From a bacterium HR40 (GTDB lineage Bacteria > Pseudomonadota > Alphaproteobacteria > Geminicoccales > Geminicoccaceae): a stretch of 64,000 bases of DNA. Below are positions 30,361 to 39,363 of the stretch, in pieces. The stretch lies in assembly GCA_002898275.1 (NCBI GenBank), contig BEIQ01000003.1:337791-401790 (forward strand), in the 5' to 3' direction. Below the pieces are notes generated by a model. That model searched no databases and was not told where the DNA came from. It saw only the letters and a list, made by a program, of their open reading frames with translations. Every line of letters begins with the position of its first letter. Position 1 is the stretch's first letter. The position numbers and the translations under genes are program-made.

Positions 30361-31698
30361 ATGCCGAGGGAGTGCCTGAGGATCGGCTGCGGCGCAGGCT
30401 TTGCCGCCGATCGCCTCGATGCGGCGGAGGAGCTTGTCCGCCGCGGCGACCTCCACTGGCTGGCCCTCGAGTGCCTCGGCGAGCGCACTCTCGCCTTCGC
30501 CCATCGCGATCGCGCCCGCGATCCGACGAAGGGCTACGATCCGCGGCTGGAGCGGCGCATGCGGGCGCTCCTTCCGCTCTGCCGAACCCACCACACCCGT
30601 CTCATCTCCAACATGGGGGCCGCCAATGTCCCGCAGGCGGCACAGCGCACCCTGGCTATCGCTCGCGAACTCGGCCTGTTCGGTATGCGCGTGGCCTGCG
30701 TGCTGGGCGACGACGTGCGGCATCTGCTCGCTCCCGAAACTCCGCTCCTCGAGGGTGGGACGATCGCCGAGGTCGGCCGGCCGGTGGTCGGCGCCAACGC
30801 TTATCTCGGGGCCGATGCCATCCTGCCGGCGATCGAGACCGGGGCGGACGTGATCCTGACCGGACGGGTCGCCGATCCTTCCCTGTTCCTCGCCCCCCTG
30901 CGCGCCCGCTTCGGCTGGCAGGACACCGATCTCGACCGACTCGCGGCAGGGGTGCTCGTCGGTCACCTGCTCGAGTGCGGCATGCAGGTGACGGGCGGCT
31001 ATTTCGCCGATCCCGGCTTCAAGGATGTGCCCGATCTCGCGCGCTGCGGCTATCCGCTCGCCGAAGTGGCCGAGGATGGCAGTGCGGTGATCACCAAAGT
31101 CGAAGGCACGGGCGGGATGGTCGACCGACGGACGGTGCTCGAGCAGCTGTTCTACGAGGTCCACGACCCGGCGCACTACCTCGGCCCCGATGTCACTGCC
31201 GATTTCTCCCAGGTGATGATCGCTGAGGTCGGCCGAGACCGCGTGCGGGTGTGGAACGCCCGCGGCAAGCCGCCGCCGCAACAGCTCAAGGTGACGGTGG
31301 GCTTCGACGCTGGCTGGCTCGGAGAAGCCGGGATCTCCTACGCTGGACCCAATGCGCTCGCTCGTGCCGAGCTCGCTCGCGAGGTCCTGCGCGAGCGACT
31401 GCTCGTCGTTCACGGATTGACCTGCGCCTTGCGTTTCGATCTCGTCGGGGTCGATTCGCTCCACGCTACCGCCGGCGTGCCACGGTCGATGAGCGAGGAC
31501 GTCCGGCTCCGCGTCGCCTGCCGCTCCATCGACCGCGAAGAGGTCGAGTTCGTGCTGTGGGAGGTGGAGGCCATGCTTTGCTGCGGACCGGCAGGTGGCG
31601 GCGGATTTCGCGCCCGCCTCGGCCCCGTCGTCGAGACGCGCTCCTGTTTTCTGCCGCGGGCGCAGGTCCGTCCTTGCGTCGAGGTGTTGCGAGCATGA
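30361..31698 (+). CDS. AtuA/DUF1446 family protein (large part)
   Basis: A 445-residue member of the acyclic terpene utilisation AtuA family (DUF1446), with IGCGAGFAADRLDAAEEL, the LALECLGERTLAFA region, LISNMGAANVPQAA and ILTGRVADPSLFLAPL. AtuA takes part in citronellol/geranyl-CoA breakdown in Pseudomonas, but most members are uncharacterised and may act on other branched acyl-CoAs. Its end overlaps the next gene, which encodes the small C-terminal domain that is fused to this one in longer homologues. Confidence 0.88.
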   Translation: MPRECLRIGCGAGFAADRLDAAEELVRRGDLHWLALECLGERTLAFAHRDRARDPTKGYDPRLERRMRALLPLCRTHHTRLISNMGAANVPQAAQRTLAIARELGLFGMRVACVLGDDVRHLLAPETPLLEGGTIAEVGRPVVGANAYLGADAILPAIETGADVILTGRVADPSLFLAPLRARFGWQDTDLDRLAAGVLVGHLLECGMQVTGGYFADPGFKDVPDLARCGYPLAEVAEDGSAVITKVEGTGGMVDRRTVLEQLFYEVHDPAHYLGPDVTADFSQVMIAEVGRDRVRVWNARGKPPPQQLKVTVGFDAGWLGEAGISYAGPNALARAELAREVLRERLLVVHGLTCALRFDLVGVDSLHATAGVPRSMSEDVRLRVACRSIDREEVEFVLWEVEAMLCCGPAGGGGFRARLGPVVETRSCFLPRAQVRPCVEVLRA

Positions 31699-32042
31699 GC
31701 CCGCGCGTGCCCCTCTACCGCATCGCCCATGCCCGCGCCGGCGACAAGGGGAACGATTCCCTGGTCTCCGTATGGCCCTACGACCGCCGTCATTTCGCCG
31801 CTATCGCCCGCGGGCTCACCGCAGAGCGTCTGCGCGCCACCTATCCCGCTCTCCTGCGCGGGCCGATCGAGGTCAAGGCCTTCCCCCGCCTGGGGGGCTT
31901 CTTGATCGTCATGCGCGACGCCCTCGAAGGAGGCGTGAATGCGTCCCTGGGCCTCGACAGCCACGGGAAGTCCTGGAGCTATCTGATCCTGCGCCTCGAC
32001 ATCGAGCTCGACGACCACCAGCTCTCGGGCCAGGGCCTGTAG
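31695..32042 (+). CDS. AtuA-associated ferredoxin-like fold protein (small part)
   Basis: A 115-residue protein starting IAHARAGDKGNDSLVSVWPYD, a motif of the domain found at the C terminus of long AtuA proteins or as a separate partner. It overlaps the large gene by 4 bases (ATGA), so the two products probably form a complex in fixed ratio. The biochemical role is unknown. Confidence 0.83.
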   Translation: MSPRVPLYRIAHARAGDKGNDSLVSVWPYDRRHFAAIARGLTAERLRATYPALLRGPIEVKAFPRLGGFLIVMRDALEGGVNASLGLDSHGKSWSYLILRLDIELDDHQLSGQGL

Positions 32043-32055
32043 GAGGAAGTGGCCG

Positions 32056-33036
32056 GTGGCGGACCTGGCGGTGATCGGAACGGGTGCTTGGGGTACGGCC
32101 CTTTCCATCGCCGAGACGCGGGCCGGGCGGTGCGTATTGCTCTGGGGTCGCGACAGCGAGCGGATCGCCGAGCTCGCTCGCAGTCGGGAGAACCGGCGCG
32201 ATCTGCCGGGAGTGCCCTTGCCCGAGGGGCTCGTCCTCTCCGCCGACCCGGAGCGCCTCGCCGCGATCGACCTCTGGCTGGTCGCGGTACCCGTGCAGGC
32301 CTTGCGCGCCCTCTTTTCTCGTCTGCCCCCAGGCCCCCGGACGGTGGTGCTGTGTGCCAAGGGTGTCGAGCGGCAGACCCTGGCCACGCCGAGCGCGGTT
32401 CTTGCCGCCACCCTTCCGGCAGCGCGGCCGGCCGTGCTCTCGGGCCCGTCCTTCGCCGCCGAGGTGGCGCGCGGCTTGCCGACCGCCCTCACCCTCGCGG
32501 CGCCTTGGCTCGCCGAGGCCCGGGAGCTGGCTGCCCGACTCACGACGCCGGTCCTGCGCCTCTATCCTTCCGACGATCTCACGGGCGTCGAGCTCGGTGG
32601 CGCCCTCAAGAACGTGATCGCCATCGCCGCGGGAGCGGTCACCGGCTGCGGGCTGGGCGAAAATGCTCGGGCGGCTGTGGTCACTCGCGGGCTCGCCGAG
32701 ATCGCGCGCCTCGTCGCCGCGTTGGGCGGGCGGCGCGAGACCGTGGCCGGGCTATCGGGCCTCGGCGATCTGCTCCTTTCGGCGACGAGCAGCAGCTCGC
32801 GCAACTTCCGCTTCGGGCTCGAACTCGGACGCGGCCGGCCGCTCGCCGAACTCACCGCGCACGGCAGCCCCCTAGCCGAGGGTTTCTGGACCGCCCCGGC
32901 GGCGGCAGCCCTCGGCGAGAGGCTCGGCGTCGAGCTCCCCGTCACCCAGGCGGTGGCGGCAGTCGTCGAGGGCCGCGCGAGCGTCGCCGACGCCGTGGCC
33001 ACGCTCCTCGCCCGCCCGCTGGCCGAGCGGGAATGA
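32056..33036 (+). CDS. gpsA: NAD(P)H-dependent glycerol-3-phosphate dehydrogenase
   Basis: A 326-residue enzyme that makes sn-glycerol 3-phosphate from dihydroxyacetone phosphate for phospholipid synthesis. The Rossmann motif is VIGTGAWGTAL. Others are CAKGVE, LSGPSFAAEVARGLPTA, ELGGALKNVIAIAAG with the catalytic Lys, and GLSGLGDLLLSATS. The start is GTG 32056 with GGAGGA about ten bases upstream. The next gene overlaps its stop. Confidence 0.96.
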   Translation: MADLAVIGTGAWGTALSIAETRAGRCVLLWGRDSERIAELARSRENRRDLPGVPLPEGLVLSADPERLAAIDLWLVAVPVQALRALFSRLPPGPRTVVLCAKGVERQTLATPSAVLAATLPAARPAVLSGPSFAAEVARGLPTALTLAAPWLAEARELAARLTTPVLRLYPSDDLTGVELGGALKNVIAIAAGAVTGCGLGENARAAVVTRGLAEIARLVAALGGRRETVAGLSGLGDLLLSATSSSSRNFRFGLELGRGRPLAELTAHGSPLAEGFWTAPAAAALGERLGVELPVTQAVAAVVEGRASVADAVATLLARPLAERE

Positions 33037-33956
33037 GCGCGGCGACCGGGGGGCCCGAGCTGACGTTCAGCCGGCGTCTCAAGCTTGCCCTTCGAGCCGC
33101 CCTCTCGGTTTGGGGGATCGCGCCCTCCGGGGTGTTCGTCCCTTGGCGCGCAATCCGGGACATCGAGCCAATCCCCTATCCTGCCGTAGAACGGCTGCTG
33201 GCGGCACGGCAGGAGCGCTTTCGGGCGTTGCTCGTGGCCACCGCCGGCCACAGCCAGCAGTTCGCCGGCTTCCGCGACCTGCCACCGGCGCCGCGCTTCG
33301 ACCAGGAGTGGTTTCCGCGGCTCGATGCAGCCATCGCCTACAGCCTTGTCCGCCACTTCGCCCCGAACCGCATCCTCGAGGTCGGCTGCGGCCATTCGAC
33401 CCGATTCCTGGTCCGCGCCGTAGCGGACGGCGGTTTCCCCTGCGAGATCTCGTGCATCGACCCGGCGCCGCGGGTGACACTCTCGGATCTGCCGGTGCGC
33501 CATCGGCGCGAGCGCCTCGAGGCCGTGCCGGAACATCTGCTCACCGGGCTCGCGCCCGGTGACGTGCTCTTCGTCGACTCGAGCCATCTCGCCCTGCCGG
33601 GAAGCGATGTCGACCGGCTGTTCCACCACCTGCTGCCAGAGCTTCCAGCCGGTGTGCTCGTGCACGTCCACGACGTCTTTCTGCCGGATCCTTATCCCGC
33701 CGCCTGGAACTGGCGCGGTTACAACGAACAGATGCTGGTCGCCTCGTGGCTCCTCGCCGGCGGGCTCGATCCCCTGTTCGCGAGCCACTATGTGGTGACG
33801 CGCATGCCAGAAGCGGTGCGCGAGTCCGGGTTGGATCGCTTGCCGTTGCGACAGGGCGTGCGGGAGTCGAGCCTGTGGGTGCGGACCCAAGGTCCGCGCG
33901 CCTGCGCAGAAGGCAAATCGGCGGCAGCCGCGTATGCGGTGACCGGCGCCCCTTAA
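33033..33956 (+). CDS. Class I SAM-dependent methyltransferase, substrate unknown
   Basis: A 307-residue protein with a SAM-binding loop ILEVGCGHSTRFLVRAV, the acidic ISCIDPAPR strand, LFVDSSHLALPGSDVDRL and VHVHDVFLPDPYP. These segments fit the Methyltransf_24 type often found near carbohydrate or lipid genes. An N-terminal region of about 110 residues precedes the SAM domain. ATG 33033 overlaps the gpsA stop. Nothing nearby identifies the acceptor. Confidence 0.82.
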   Translation: MSAATGGPELTFSRRLKLALRAALSVWGIAPSGVFVPWRAIRDIEPIPYPAVERLLAARQERFRALLVATAGHSQQFAGFRDLPPAPRFDQEWFPRLDAAIAYSLVRHFAPNRILEVGCGHSTRFLVRAVADGGFPCEISCIDPAPRVTLSDLPVRHRRERLEAVPEHLLTGLAPGDVLFVDSSHLALPGSDVDRLFHHLLPELPAGVLVHVHDVFLPDPYPAAWNWRGYNEQMLVASWLLAGGLDPLFASHYVVTRMPEAVRESGLDRLPLRQGVRESSLWVRTQGPRACAEGKSAAAAYAVTGAP

Positions 33957-34014
33957 TTCTCCGTTAAGATCTGCCCGTTAGCCTGTTCGCCGTCGACAGA
34001 TGGCGGAGCCAGCC

Positions 34015-34173
34015 ATGCCCGAGCGCGTCGAGCTTGCGGTACCGCCTGCCGCGCAAGCGGAGGCGGACGTGCCGGAGCGGCTGCCGATCCCGGTTGCCGC
34101 CGCGGTCATCCTGGTGGTGTCCGTCGGCCTCTGGACGGGGATCATCTGGCTCGTGCGGCTGCTCCTCCTGTGA
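34015..34173 (+). CDS. Small single-pass membrane protein, unknown
   Basis: A 52-residue frame starting at ATG 34015, six bases after GGAG. A hydrophilic, Pro/Ala-rich N terminus is followed by one strongly hydrophobic segment (VAAAVILVVSVGLW then IIWLVRLLLL) that ends the protein. An ATG at 34000 adds five residues but has no ribosome binding site. The coding evidence is the composition and ribosome binding site only; I recognise no family. It follows the methyltransferase by 58 bases. Confidence 0.5.
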   Translation: MPERVELAVPPAAQAEADVPERLPIPVAAAVILVVSVGLWTGIIWLVRLLLL

Positions 34174-34289
34174 GCCGGGCGGGGCGGCGGGCACCATGGC
34201 CATCGCGGCGGCAGTCGCCCTGGGACACGAGCCGGAGAGCGCGTACCCCGACGGGCGATCGTGCCCGCAGCGATGGTCTCCGGCTCGGG

Positions 34290-35573
34290 TCAGCTGCGAG
34301 CGGTCATCGCCTCGCGGGTGACGAGGAGGACGCGGAAGTCGTTGACGTTGGTGAGGGTAGGCCCGGTCACGACGCGGTCGTCGAGAACGGCGAAGAAGCG
34401 GTGGGCATCGTTGTCGGCGAGGATGGCGCGCGCGTCCAGGCCTGCAGCGCGTGCACGGTCGAGGGTATCGGGACGGACGATGGCTCCGGCAACGGCCTCT
34501 GCACCGTCGATGCCATCGGTATCGGCGGCGAGCGCCCAAATGCCGGGCGCGCTCTCGAGCGCGAGGGCCAGGGCGAGCAGCAGCTCGACATTGCGTCCGC
34601 CGCGCCCCCTGCCCCGCACCGTCACGGTCGTCTCGCCGCCTGAGAGAATCGCGCAGGGTGGCGGGACGGGATGCCCGCTGCGAGCTGCGGCAAGCGCGAT
34701 GCCGGCGAGCACCCGACCCACCTCGCGCGCCTCGCCCTCGATGGCATCGCCCAACACGAGCGGCGCATAGCCAGCGGCGCGTGCCACCTCCGCCGCGGCG
34801 AGCAGCGACGCGAGCGGCCGCGCCACGATCCGGGTCTCGGCGCGGGCCAGCCGCGGATCGCCCGGCTTCGGGCTCTCGTCGTGGCAGCGCTCGAGATGCT
34901 CGCGCACCGCCGGCGGTGGCCGAATGCCATAACGCTCGAGCACTGCGAGCGCGTCGGCGCAGGTCGTGGGATCCGGCACGGTCGGCCCGGAGGCGATCAC
35001 CGCCGGATCGTCACCTGGCACGTCCGAGATCAGGAGGGCGAGCGTTCTCGCCGGAAAGGCCGCAGCGGCCAGCCGTCCGCCCTTGATCGCGGAGAGATGC
35101 CGCCGAACGGTGTTGATCTCGCGGATGGTCGCGCCACAGCGCAACAGTTCGCGATTGACCGCCTGTTTGTCGGCGAGCGACAGGCCTGGCGCCGGGAGGG
35201 TGAGCAGGGCCGAGCCGCCACCGGAAATCGCGGCCAGCACGAGATCCTCCTCGCCGGCGCTCCGGGCGAGCTCGAGTATGCGTTGCGCGGCCCGCATTCC
35301 GGCCTCGTCGGGCACCGGATGCGCCGCTTCGACGATCTCGATGCGCCGACAGGGCACGGCATGGCCATAGGCGGTGACGACCAATCCCTCGACCGGGCCG
35401 CGCCAGTGCTCCTCGATCACTTGGGCCATGCGCGCCGACGCCTTGCCCGCGCCGAGCACGATGGTGCGGCCTTTGGGCGGCTCGGGCAGATGCGGTGGGA
35501 TCACCCGTGCCGGGTCGGCGGCCGCGACCGCGGCCTCGAACATACGACGGAGCAGGGTGGCGACCTCGGACAC
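34290..35573 (-). CDS. Glycerate 2-kinase, DUF4147/MOFRL type
   Basis: A 427-residue glycerate kinase of the TtuD/GckA type, which phosphorylates glycerate in serine-cycle, tartrate or hydroxypyruvate metabolism. Visible motifs are VLGAGKASARMAQ, SGGGSALLTLPAPGLSL, ISDVPGDDPAVIASGPT and the C-terminal MOFRL segment LSGGETTVTVRGRGRGGRN followed by ADTDGIDG. The start is set at GTG 35573; an ATG at 35543 would shorten it by ten residues. A serB phosphatase lies nearby, so a three-carbon/serine link is possible. Confidence 0.88.
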   Translation of the reverse strand: MSEVATLLRRMFEAAVAAADPARVIPPHLPEPPKGRTIVLGAGKASARMAQVIEEHWRGPVEGLVVTAYGHAVPCRRIEIVEAAHPVPDEAGMRAAQRILELARSAGEEDLVLAAISGGGSALLTLPAPGLSLADKQAVNRELLRCGATIREINTVRRHLSAIKGGRLAAAAFPARTLALLISDVPGDDPAVIASGPTVPDPTTCADALAVLERYGIRPPPAVREHLERCHDESPKPGDPRLARAETRIVARPLASLLAAAEVARAAGYAPLVLGDAIEGEAREVGRVLAGIALAAARSGHPVPPPCAILSGGETTVTVRGRGRGGRNVELLLALALALESAPGIWALAADTDGIDGAEAVAGAIVRPDTLDRARAAGLDARAILADNDAHRFFAVLDDRVVTGPTLTNVNDFRVLLVTREAMTARS

Positions 35574-35665
35574 GGCAATCCCGCCTGGCTTGCGTCGCCC
35601 CCTATGCCGCCCGGCGAGCCAGTCGGCAATGGCTTCCTGCGGCGCACCCGCGAGTCGGTGCGACG

Positions 35666-37378
35666 CTAGCGGATGAACCCCATCGCCTCGAGCTTGACGA
35701 GGATGCGGTGAGCGGCGAGGTCTGGCGAGAGTTCCGTGGTGTCGATGCGCACGTCGGGGTTCTCGGGCGGTTCGTAGGGATCGGAGATGCCCGTGAACTC
35801 TTTGATCAGCCCGGCCCGGGCTTTGGCGTAGAGGCCCTTGCGGTCGCGCGCCTCGCACACCTCGAGCGGTGTCGCCACATAGACCTCGACGAAACCGCCG
35901 TGGGGCTCGATCATCTCCCGCACCTTGCGGCGGGTCGCGGCATAGGGAGCGATCGGCGCACAGATCGCGATTCCGCCGTTCTTGGTGATCTCGCTCGCCA
36001 CGAAGCCGATCCTCAGGATGTTGAGATCCCGGTGTTCGCGCGAGAAGCCGAGCTCGCTCGACAAATGCTTGCGGACGATGTCGCCATCGAGGAGAGTGAC
36101 CGGCCGGGTACCGATCTCCATGAGCTTGACCATGAGGGCATTGGCGATGGTGGACTTCCCGGAGCCGGAAAGGCCGGTGAAGAACACGGTGAAGCCCTGC
36201 CGGTGCCGCGGCGGATAGCGTCGGCGCAGTTCCTCGATCACCTCGGGGAACGAAAACCACTCGGGGATCTCGAGTCCCTCGCGCAGCCGTCGTCGCAGTT
36301 CGGTGCCGGAGAGATCGAGCCTGGTCTCGCCCGCTCGGATCTCGTCCTCGGGCACATATTGGGCCCGCTCCGGCACATAGGCCAGGGCTCGGAACGGCAC
36401 CATGGTGACACCGATCTCGTCCTGGTAGCGAGCGAACAGCTCCTGCGCCTCGTAGGGGCCGTAGAACGGATTGCCGTCGCCGTCGTTTCCCGGACCGGCG
36501 TGGTCGCGCCCGACGATGAAATGGGTGCAGCCATAGTTGCGGCGGACGATACCGTGCCATACCGCCTCGCGCGGCCCGGCCATGCGCATGGCGAGCGGCA
36601 AAAGGCTCAACATGGTGGTCTGCTCGGGATAATAGCGCAGGATCTTCTCGTAGCAGCGCACCCGGGTGAAATGGTCGACGTCTCCCGGCTTGGTGAGCCC
36701 GACCACGGGATGGATCAATAGACTGGCCTCGGCCGCCGCCGCTGCCCGGAGGGTGAGCTCGAAGTGGGCACGGTGCATGGGATTGCGGGTCTGGAAAGCG
36801 ATCACCCGCCGCCAGCCGAGCTTGCGAAAGCGTGCCCGCAACTCCCGCGGCGTGTCGCGCAGATGTCGGAAATCGTAGTGGGTGGGCGGTTCGATGCCCA
36901 ACACGCGGCCGCCGAGAACGACCGGCCCTGCCTGCTCCAACAGATAGCGCACCCCGGGATGGTAGAGGCTGTCGGTACCGTAGACGGCGAGCGCCTCGAG
37001 CCGCCGGTCGGGCTCGAACACGTCCTCCACCTCGAGCACGGCGAGCATCACGCCTTCGGCATCGCGCAAGGCCACCTTGGCCCCAACGCCGACCCCGCGG
37101 GCGAACTCGCGGGACACGTCGAGGGTGATGGGAATGGGCCACAAAACTCCGTTCGCGAGCCGCATCTCGTCGCACACCCGCTCGTAGTCGGCGCGAGTCA
37201 TGAAGCCCTCGAGCGGGGAAAAAGCCCCATCGAGCAGGAGTTCGAGATCGCACAGCTGGCGCGGTGTCAGATCCCAGGAGGGATAGTCGCGCGACCGCCG
37301 CTTCTCCTCTTCGGCTGCTTCCTCGGAGAGATAGAGCTCGACGAGACGACCGCCGTGCGGTTCCTTGAATGCACCCAT
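35666..37378 (-). CDS. Bifunctional sulfate adenylyltransferase/adenylylsulfate kinase
   Basis: A 570-residue fusion. Residues 1 to about 390 are a homo-oligomeric-type ATP sulfurylase with QTRNPMHRAH (196-205) and GRDHAG (290-295). Residues about 391-570 are an APS kinase with P-loop GLSGSGKST (402-410), LDGDIVRKHLSSELGFS and IAPYAATRRKVREMI. Together they would turn sulfate and ATP into PAPS. This is the Sat-type sulfurylase, unlike the CysD/CysN enzyme usual in proteobacteria. No reductase or transporter genes for sulfate lie beside it. ATG 37378 has GGAG nine bases upstream. Confidence 0.93.
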   Translation of the reverse strand: MGAFKEPHGGRLVELYLSEEAAEEEKRRSRDYPSWDLTPRQLCDLELLLDGAFSPLEGFMTRADYERVCDEMRLANGVLWPIPITLDVSREFARGVGVGAKVALRDAEGVMLAVLEVEDVFEPDRRLEALAVYGTDSLYHPGVRYLLEQAGPVVLGGRVLGIEPPTHYDFRHLRDTPRELRARFRKLGWRRVIAFQTRNPMHRAHFELTLRAAAAAEASLLIHPVVGLTKPGDVDHFTRVRCYEKILRYYPEQTTMLSLLPLAMRMAGPREAVWHGIVRRNYGCTHFIVGRDHAGPGNDGDGNPFYGPYEAQELFARYQDEIGVTMVPFRALAYVPERAQYVPEDEIRAGETRLDLSGTELRRRLREGLEIPEWFSFPEVIEELRRRYPPRHRQGFTVFFTGLSGSGKSTIANALMVKLMEIGTRPVTLLDGDIVRKHLSSELGFSREHRDLNILRIGFVASEITKNGGIAICAPIAPYAATRRKVREMIEPHGGFVEVYVATPLEVCEARDRKGLYAKARAGLIKEFTGISDPYEPPENPDVRIDTTELSPDLAAHRILVKLEAMGFIR

Positions 37379-37428
37379 CGACGTGATCTCCGTCAACGAT
37401 TCCCATCCGGCGCCGGGCCAGGGTTCTT

Positions 37429-38430
37429 CTATCCGGAAGCGGACAGCGAGCGAAACCCGCCCGGGGACTCGCCAGGCTCCCATGACGCACCCGCGAGTGC
37501 CGCTCTGCGGGAACGAGGGTCGAGAAGCTCCCGCTGGAGCTCCTCGATGAACCCGGAAAGCTCCTCGCCACACGCGGTCAGAATGCGGAAGCCGGCGAGC
37601 TGAGTGCGAAAGAAGGTCGCCTGCCGTTTGGCGTACTGGCCGGTCGCGAGAATGGTACGCCTGCTTGCGTCGTCGAGCGTCCACTCGCCACGCAGGACGC
37701 GCAGCAGTTCGCGACAGCCATGCAGACGAGCGATCGGCAGGGTGTCGAGATCCGGACGCGCCTCGGCCAGCGCCCGCACCTCCTCGAGCGCACCTTCCTC
37801 GAGCATCCGCGCGAAGCGCCGAGCGATGCGCTCGCGCAAAAGCGCGCGCGGCGGCACCAAGGCGATGCCCAGCAGCGGTCCGCCGAGACGGAAGGGCGGC
37901 CGCGTCCGTTCTTGGAACACGGCAAGCGAATGGCCGGTCGCCTCGACCACCTCGAGCGCCCGCAAGATACGCTGGCGATCGGTGGGGCGAAGCCGTGCTG
38001 CCATGGTCGGGTCGCGCTCCCGCAGGCGAGCGAACAGCTCCCCCGTATCCAGCCGTTCGGCACGGAGCCTGTGGCGGATATCCGCGGGAATGGCTGGCAC
38101 CGGAGCGAGCCCCTCGAGCAACGCCTTCATATAGAGGCCCGTGCCACCCACCAGGCAAAGCGGTCGGCCGGAGGTCTCCGCCTCGGCGACGACGGGCTGC
38201 AGCCAACTCAGCCAGGAACCTGCGGAGGTGGCGATATCGGGAGGCAGGAAGCCGTAGAGACGGTGCGCGGCGCGGGTCAGCTCCGGCGGCCGCGGGCGGG
38301 CCGAGAGCAGGGGGAGATCGCGATAGAGCTGCTGGGCGTCGGCGTTGACCACGAGCGCGCCGGTGGCCTCGGCGAAGCGGAGTGCGAGTTCCGACTTGCC
38401 GCTCGCGGTGGTGCCACCTATGAGCAGCAT
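37429..38430 (-). CDS. miaA: tRNA dimethylallyltransferase
   Basis: Transfers a dimethylallyl group to A37 of tRNAs that read UNN codons. The P-loop is IGGTTASGKSELAL, with NADAQQLYRDLPLL, GGTGLYMKAL, RLRPTDRQRILRALEV and the C-terminal TGQYAKRQATFFR all present. From ATG 38430 it has 333 residues. A second start at ATG 38475, with GAGGA five bases upstream, would add MVAVAND and overlap serB; I cannot decide between them. It runs head to head with serB. Confidence 0.94.
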   Translation of the reverse strand: MLLIGGTTASGKSELALRFAEATGALVVNADAQQLYRDLPLLSARPRPPELTRAAHRLYGFLPPDIATSAGSWLSWLQPVVAEAETSGRPLCLVGGTGLYMKALLEGLAPVPAIPADIRHRLRAERLDTGELFARLRERDPTMAARLRPTDRQRILRALEVVEATGHSLAVFQERTRPPFRLGGPLLGIALVPPRALLRERIARRFARMLEEGALEEVRALAEARPDLDTLPIARLHGCRELLRVLRGEWTLDDASRRTILATGQYAKRQATFFRTQLAGFRILTACGEELSGFIEELQRELLDPRSRRAALAGASWEPGESPGGFRSLSASG

Positions 38431-39358
38431 GGGCACTGCGACCGTCGGCTGTCCGTCGTTGGCCACTGCAACCATTCTCGTCCTCGTCGCCCCTGCCGGC
38501 CAGGATCTCGCCGAGCTCGTACCGCTGTCTGCTCTCGTCCGCCTCGCCGGCTGCGAGGTCGACTGGCTCGACCGACCACATGCGGCGCAACTGCCGTTTC
38601 CGGCGAAGGACAGAAGCCGTCTCCAAGAAGTCGAAGCGCTGCTCGCCGGCCGGCCGGTCGACCGGGCGCTCCTGCCGGCGCACGGCCGGCGCAAGCGTCT
38701 GCTGCTGTGCGATATGGACAGTACGGTCATCACCGTCGAGTGCATCGACGAGCTCGCCGCCCGCGCCGGCCTCGGCGCCGAGGTCGCGGCCCTCACCCGC
38801 CGGGCGATGGCAGGGGAGATCCCGTTCGCCGACGCACTGGTTCGGCGGGTCTCCCTGCTTGCCGGCCTGCCGGTGCGGGTGATCGACGAAATCCTGCGCG
38901 AACGGGTCCGTCTCCAGCCTGGCGCCCGCCGCCTCGTGGCCACCATGCGCGCGCACGGCGCCTTCTGTGCCCTAGTTTCCGGCGGCTTCACCGAGTTTAC
39001 CCGTCACGTGCGGGTGCTCGCCGGGTTCGATGCCGACTACGCCAATACCCTCGAGATCCGCGACGGCGTCCTCACCGGCCGGGTGTTGCCACCGCTGCTC
39101 GGGCCGGAAGCCAAACTGCACACGCTTTTGCACCTCGCGCGCCGCTTCCGTCTCGATCTCGCCGATACCCTCGCCATCGGCGACGGTGCGAACGACCTCG
39201 ACATGGTGCGCACCGCCGGGCTCGGCATCGCCTTCCGCGGCCACGCCGTCCTGCGGGCTTCTGCCGACGCCTGCATCGATCACGCCGATCTCACCGCCGC
39301 TCTCTATTTCCAAGGCTTTCGCCGCGAAGAGATGGTCGAGCTCGGCGAACCCGACTGA
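38429..39358 (+). CDS. serB: Phosphoserine phosphatase
   Basis: A 309-residue HAD phosphatase for the last step of serine synthesis. An N-terminal ACT-like region (about 1-85) precedes the HAD core. The nucleophile motif is CDMDSTV with Asp95 and Asp97; SGGFTEF, the LLGPEAK segment and GDGANDLDM complete the active site. The start ATG 38429 shares the palindrome CATG with a miaA start on the other strand. It converges on the Do protease with 5 bases between the stops. Confidence 0.95.
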   Translation: MGTATVGCPSLATATILVLVAPAGQDLAELVPLSALVRLAGCEVDWLDRPHAAQLPFPAKDRSRLQEVEALLAGRPVDRALLPAHGRRKRLLLCDMDSTVITVECIDELAARAGLGAEVAALTRRAMAGEIPFADALVRRVSLLAGLPVRVIDEILRERVRLQPGARRLVATMRAHGAFCALVSGGFTEFTRHVRVLAGFDADYANTLEIRDGVLTGRVLPPLLGPEAKLHTLLHLARRFRLDLADTLAIGDGANDLDMVRTAGLGIAFRGHAVLRASADACIDHADLTAALYFQGFRREEMVELGEPD

Positions 39359-39363
39359 GCGCG

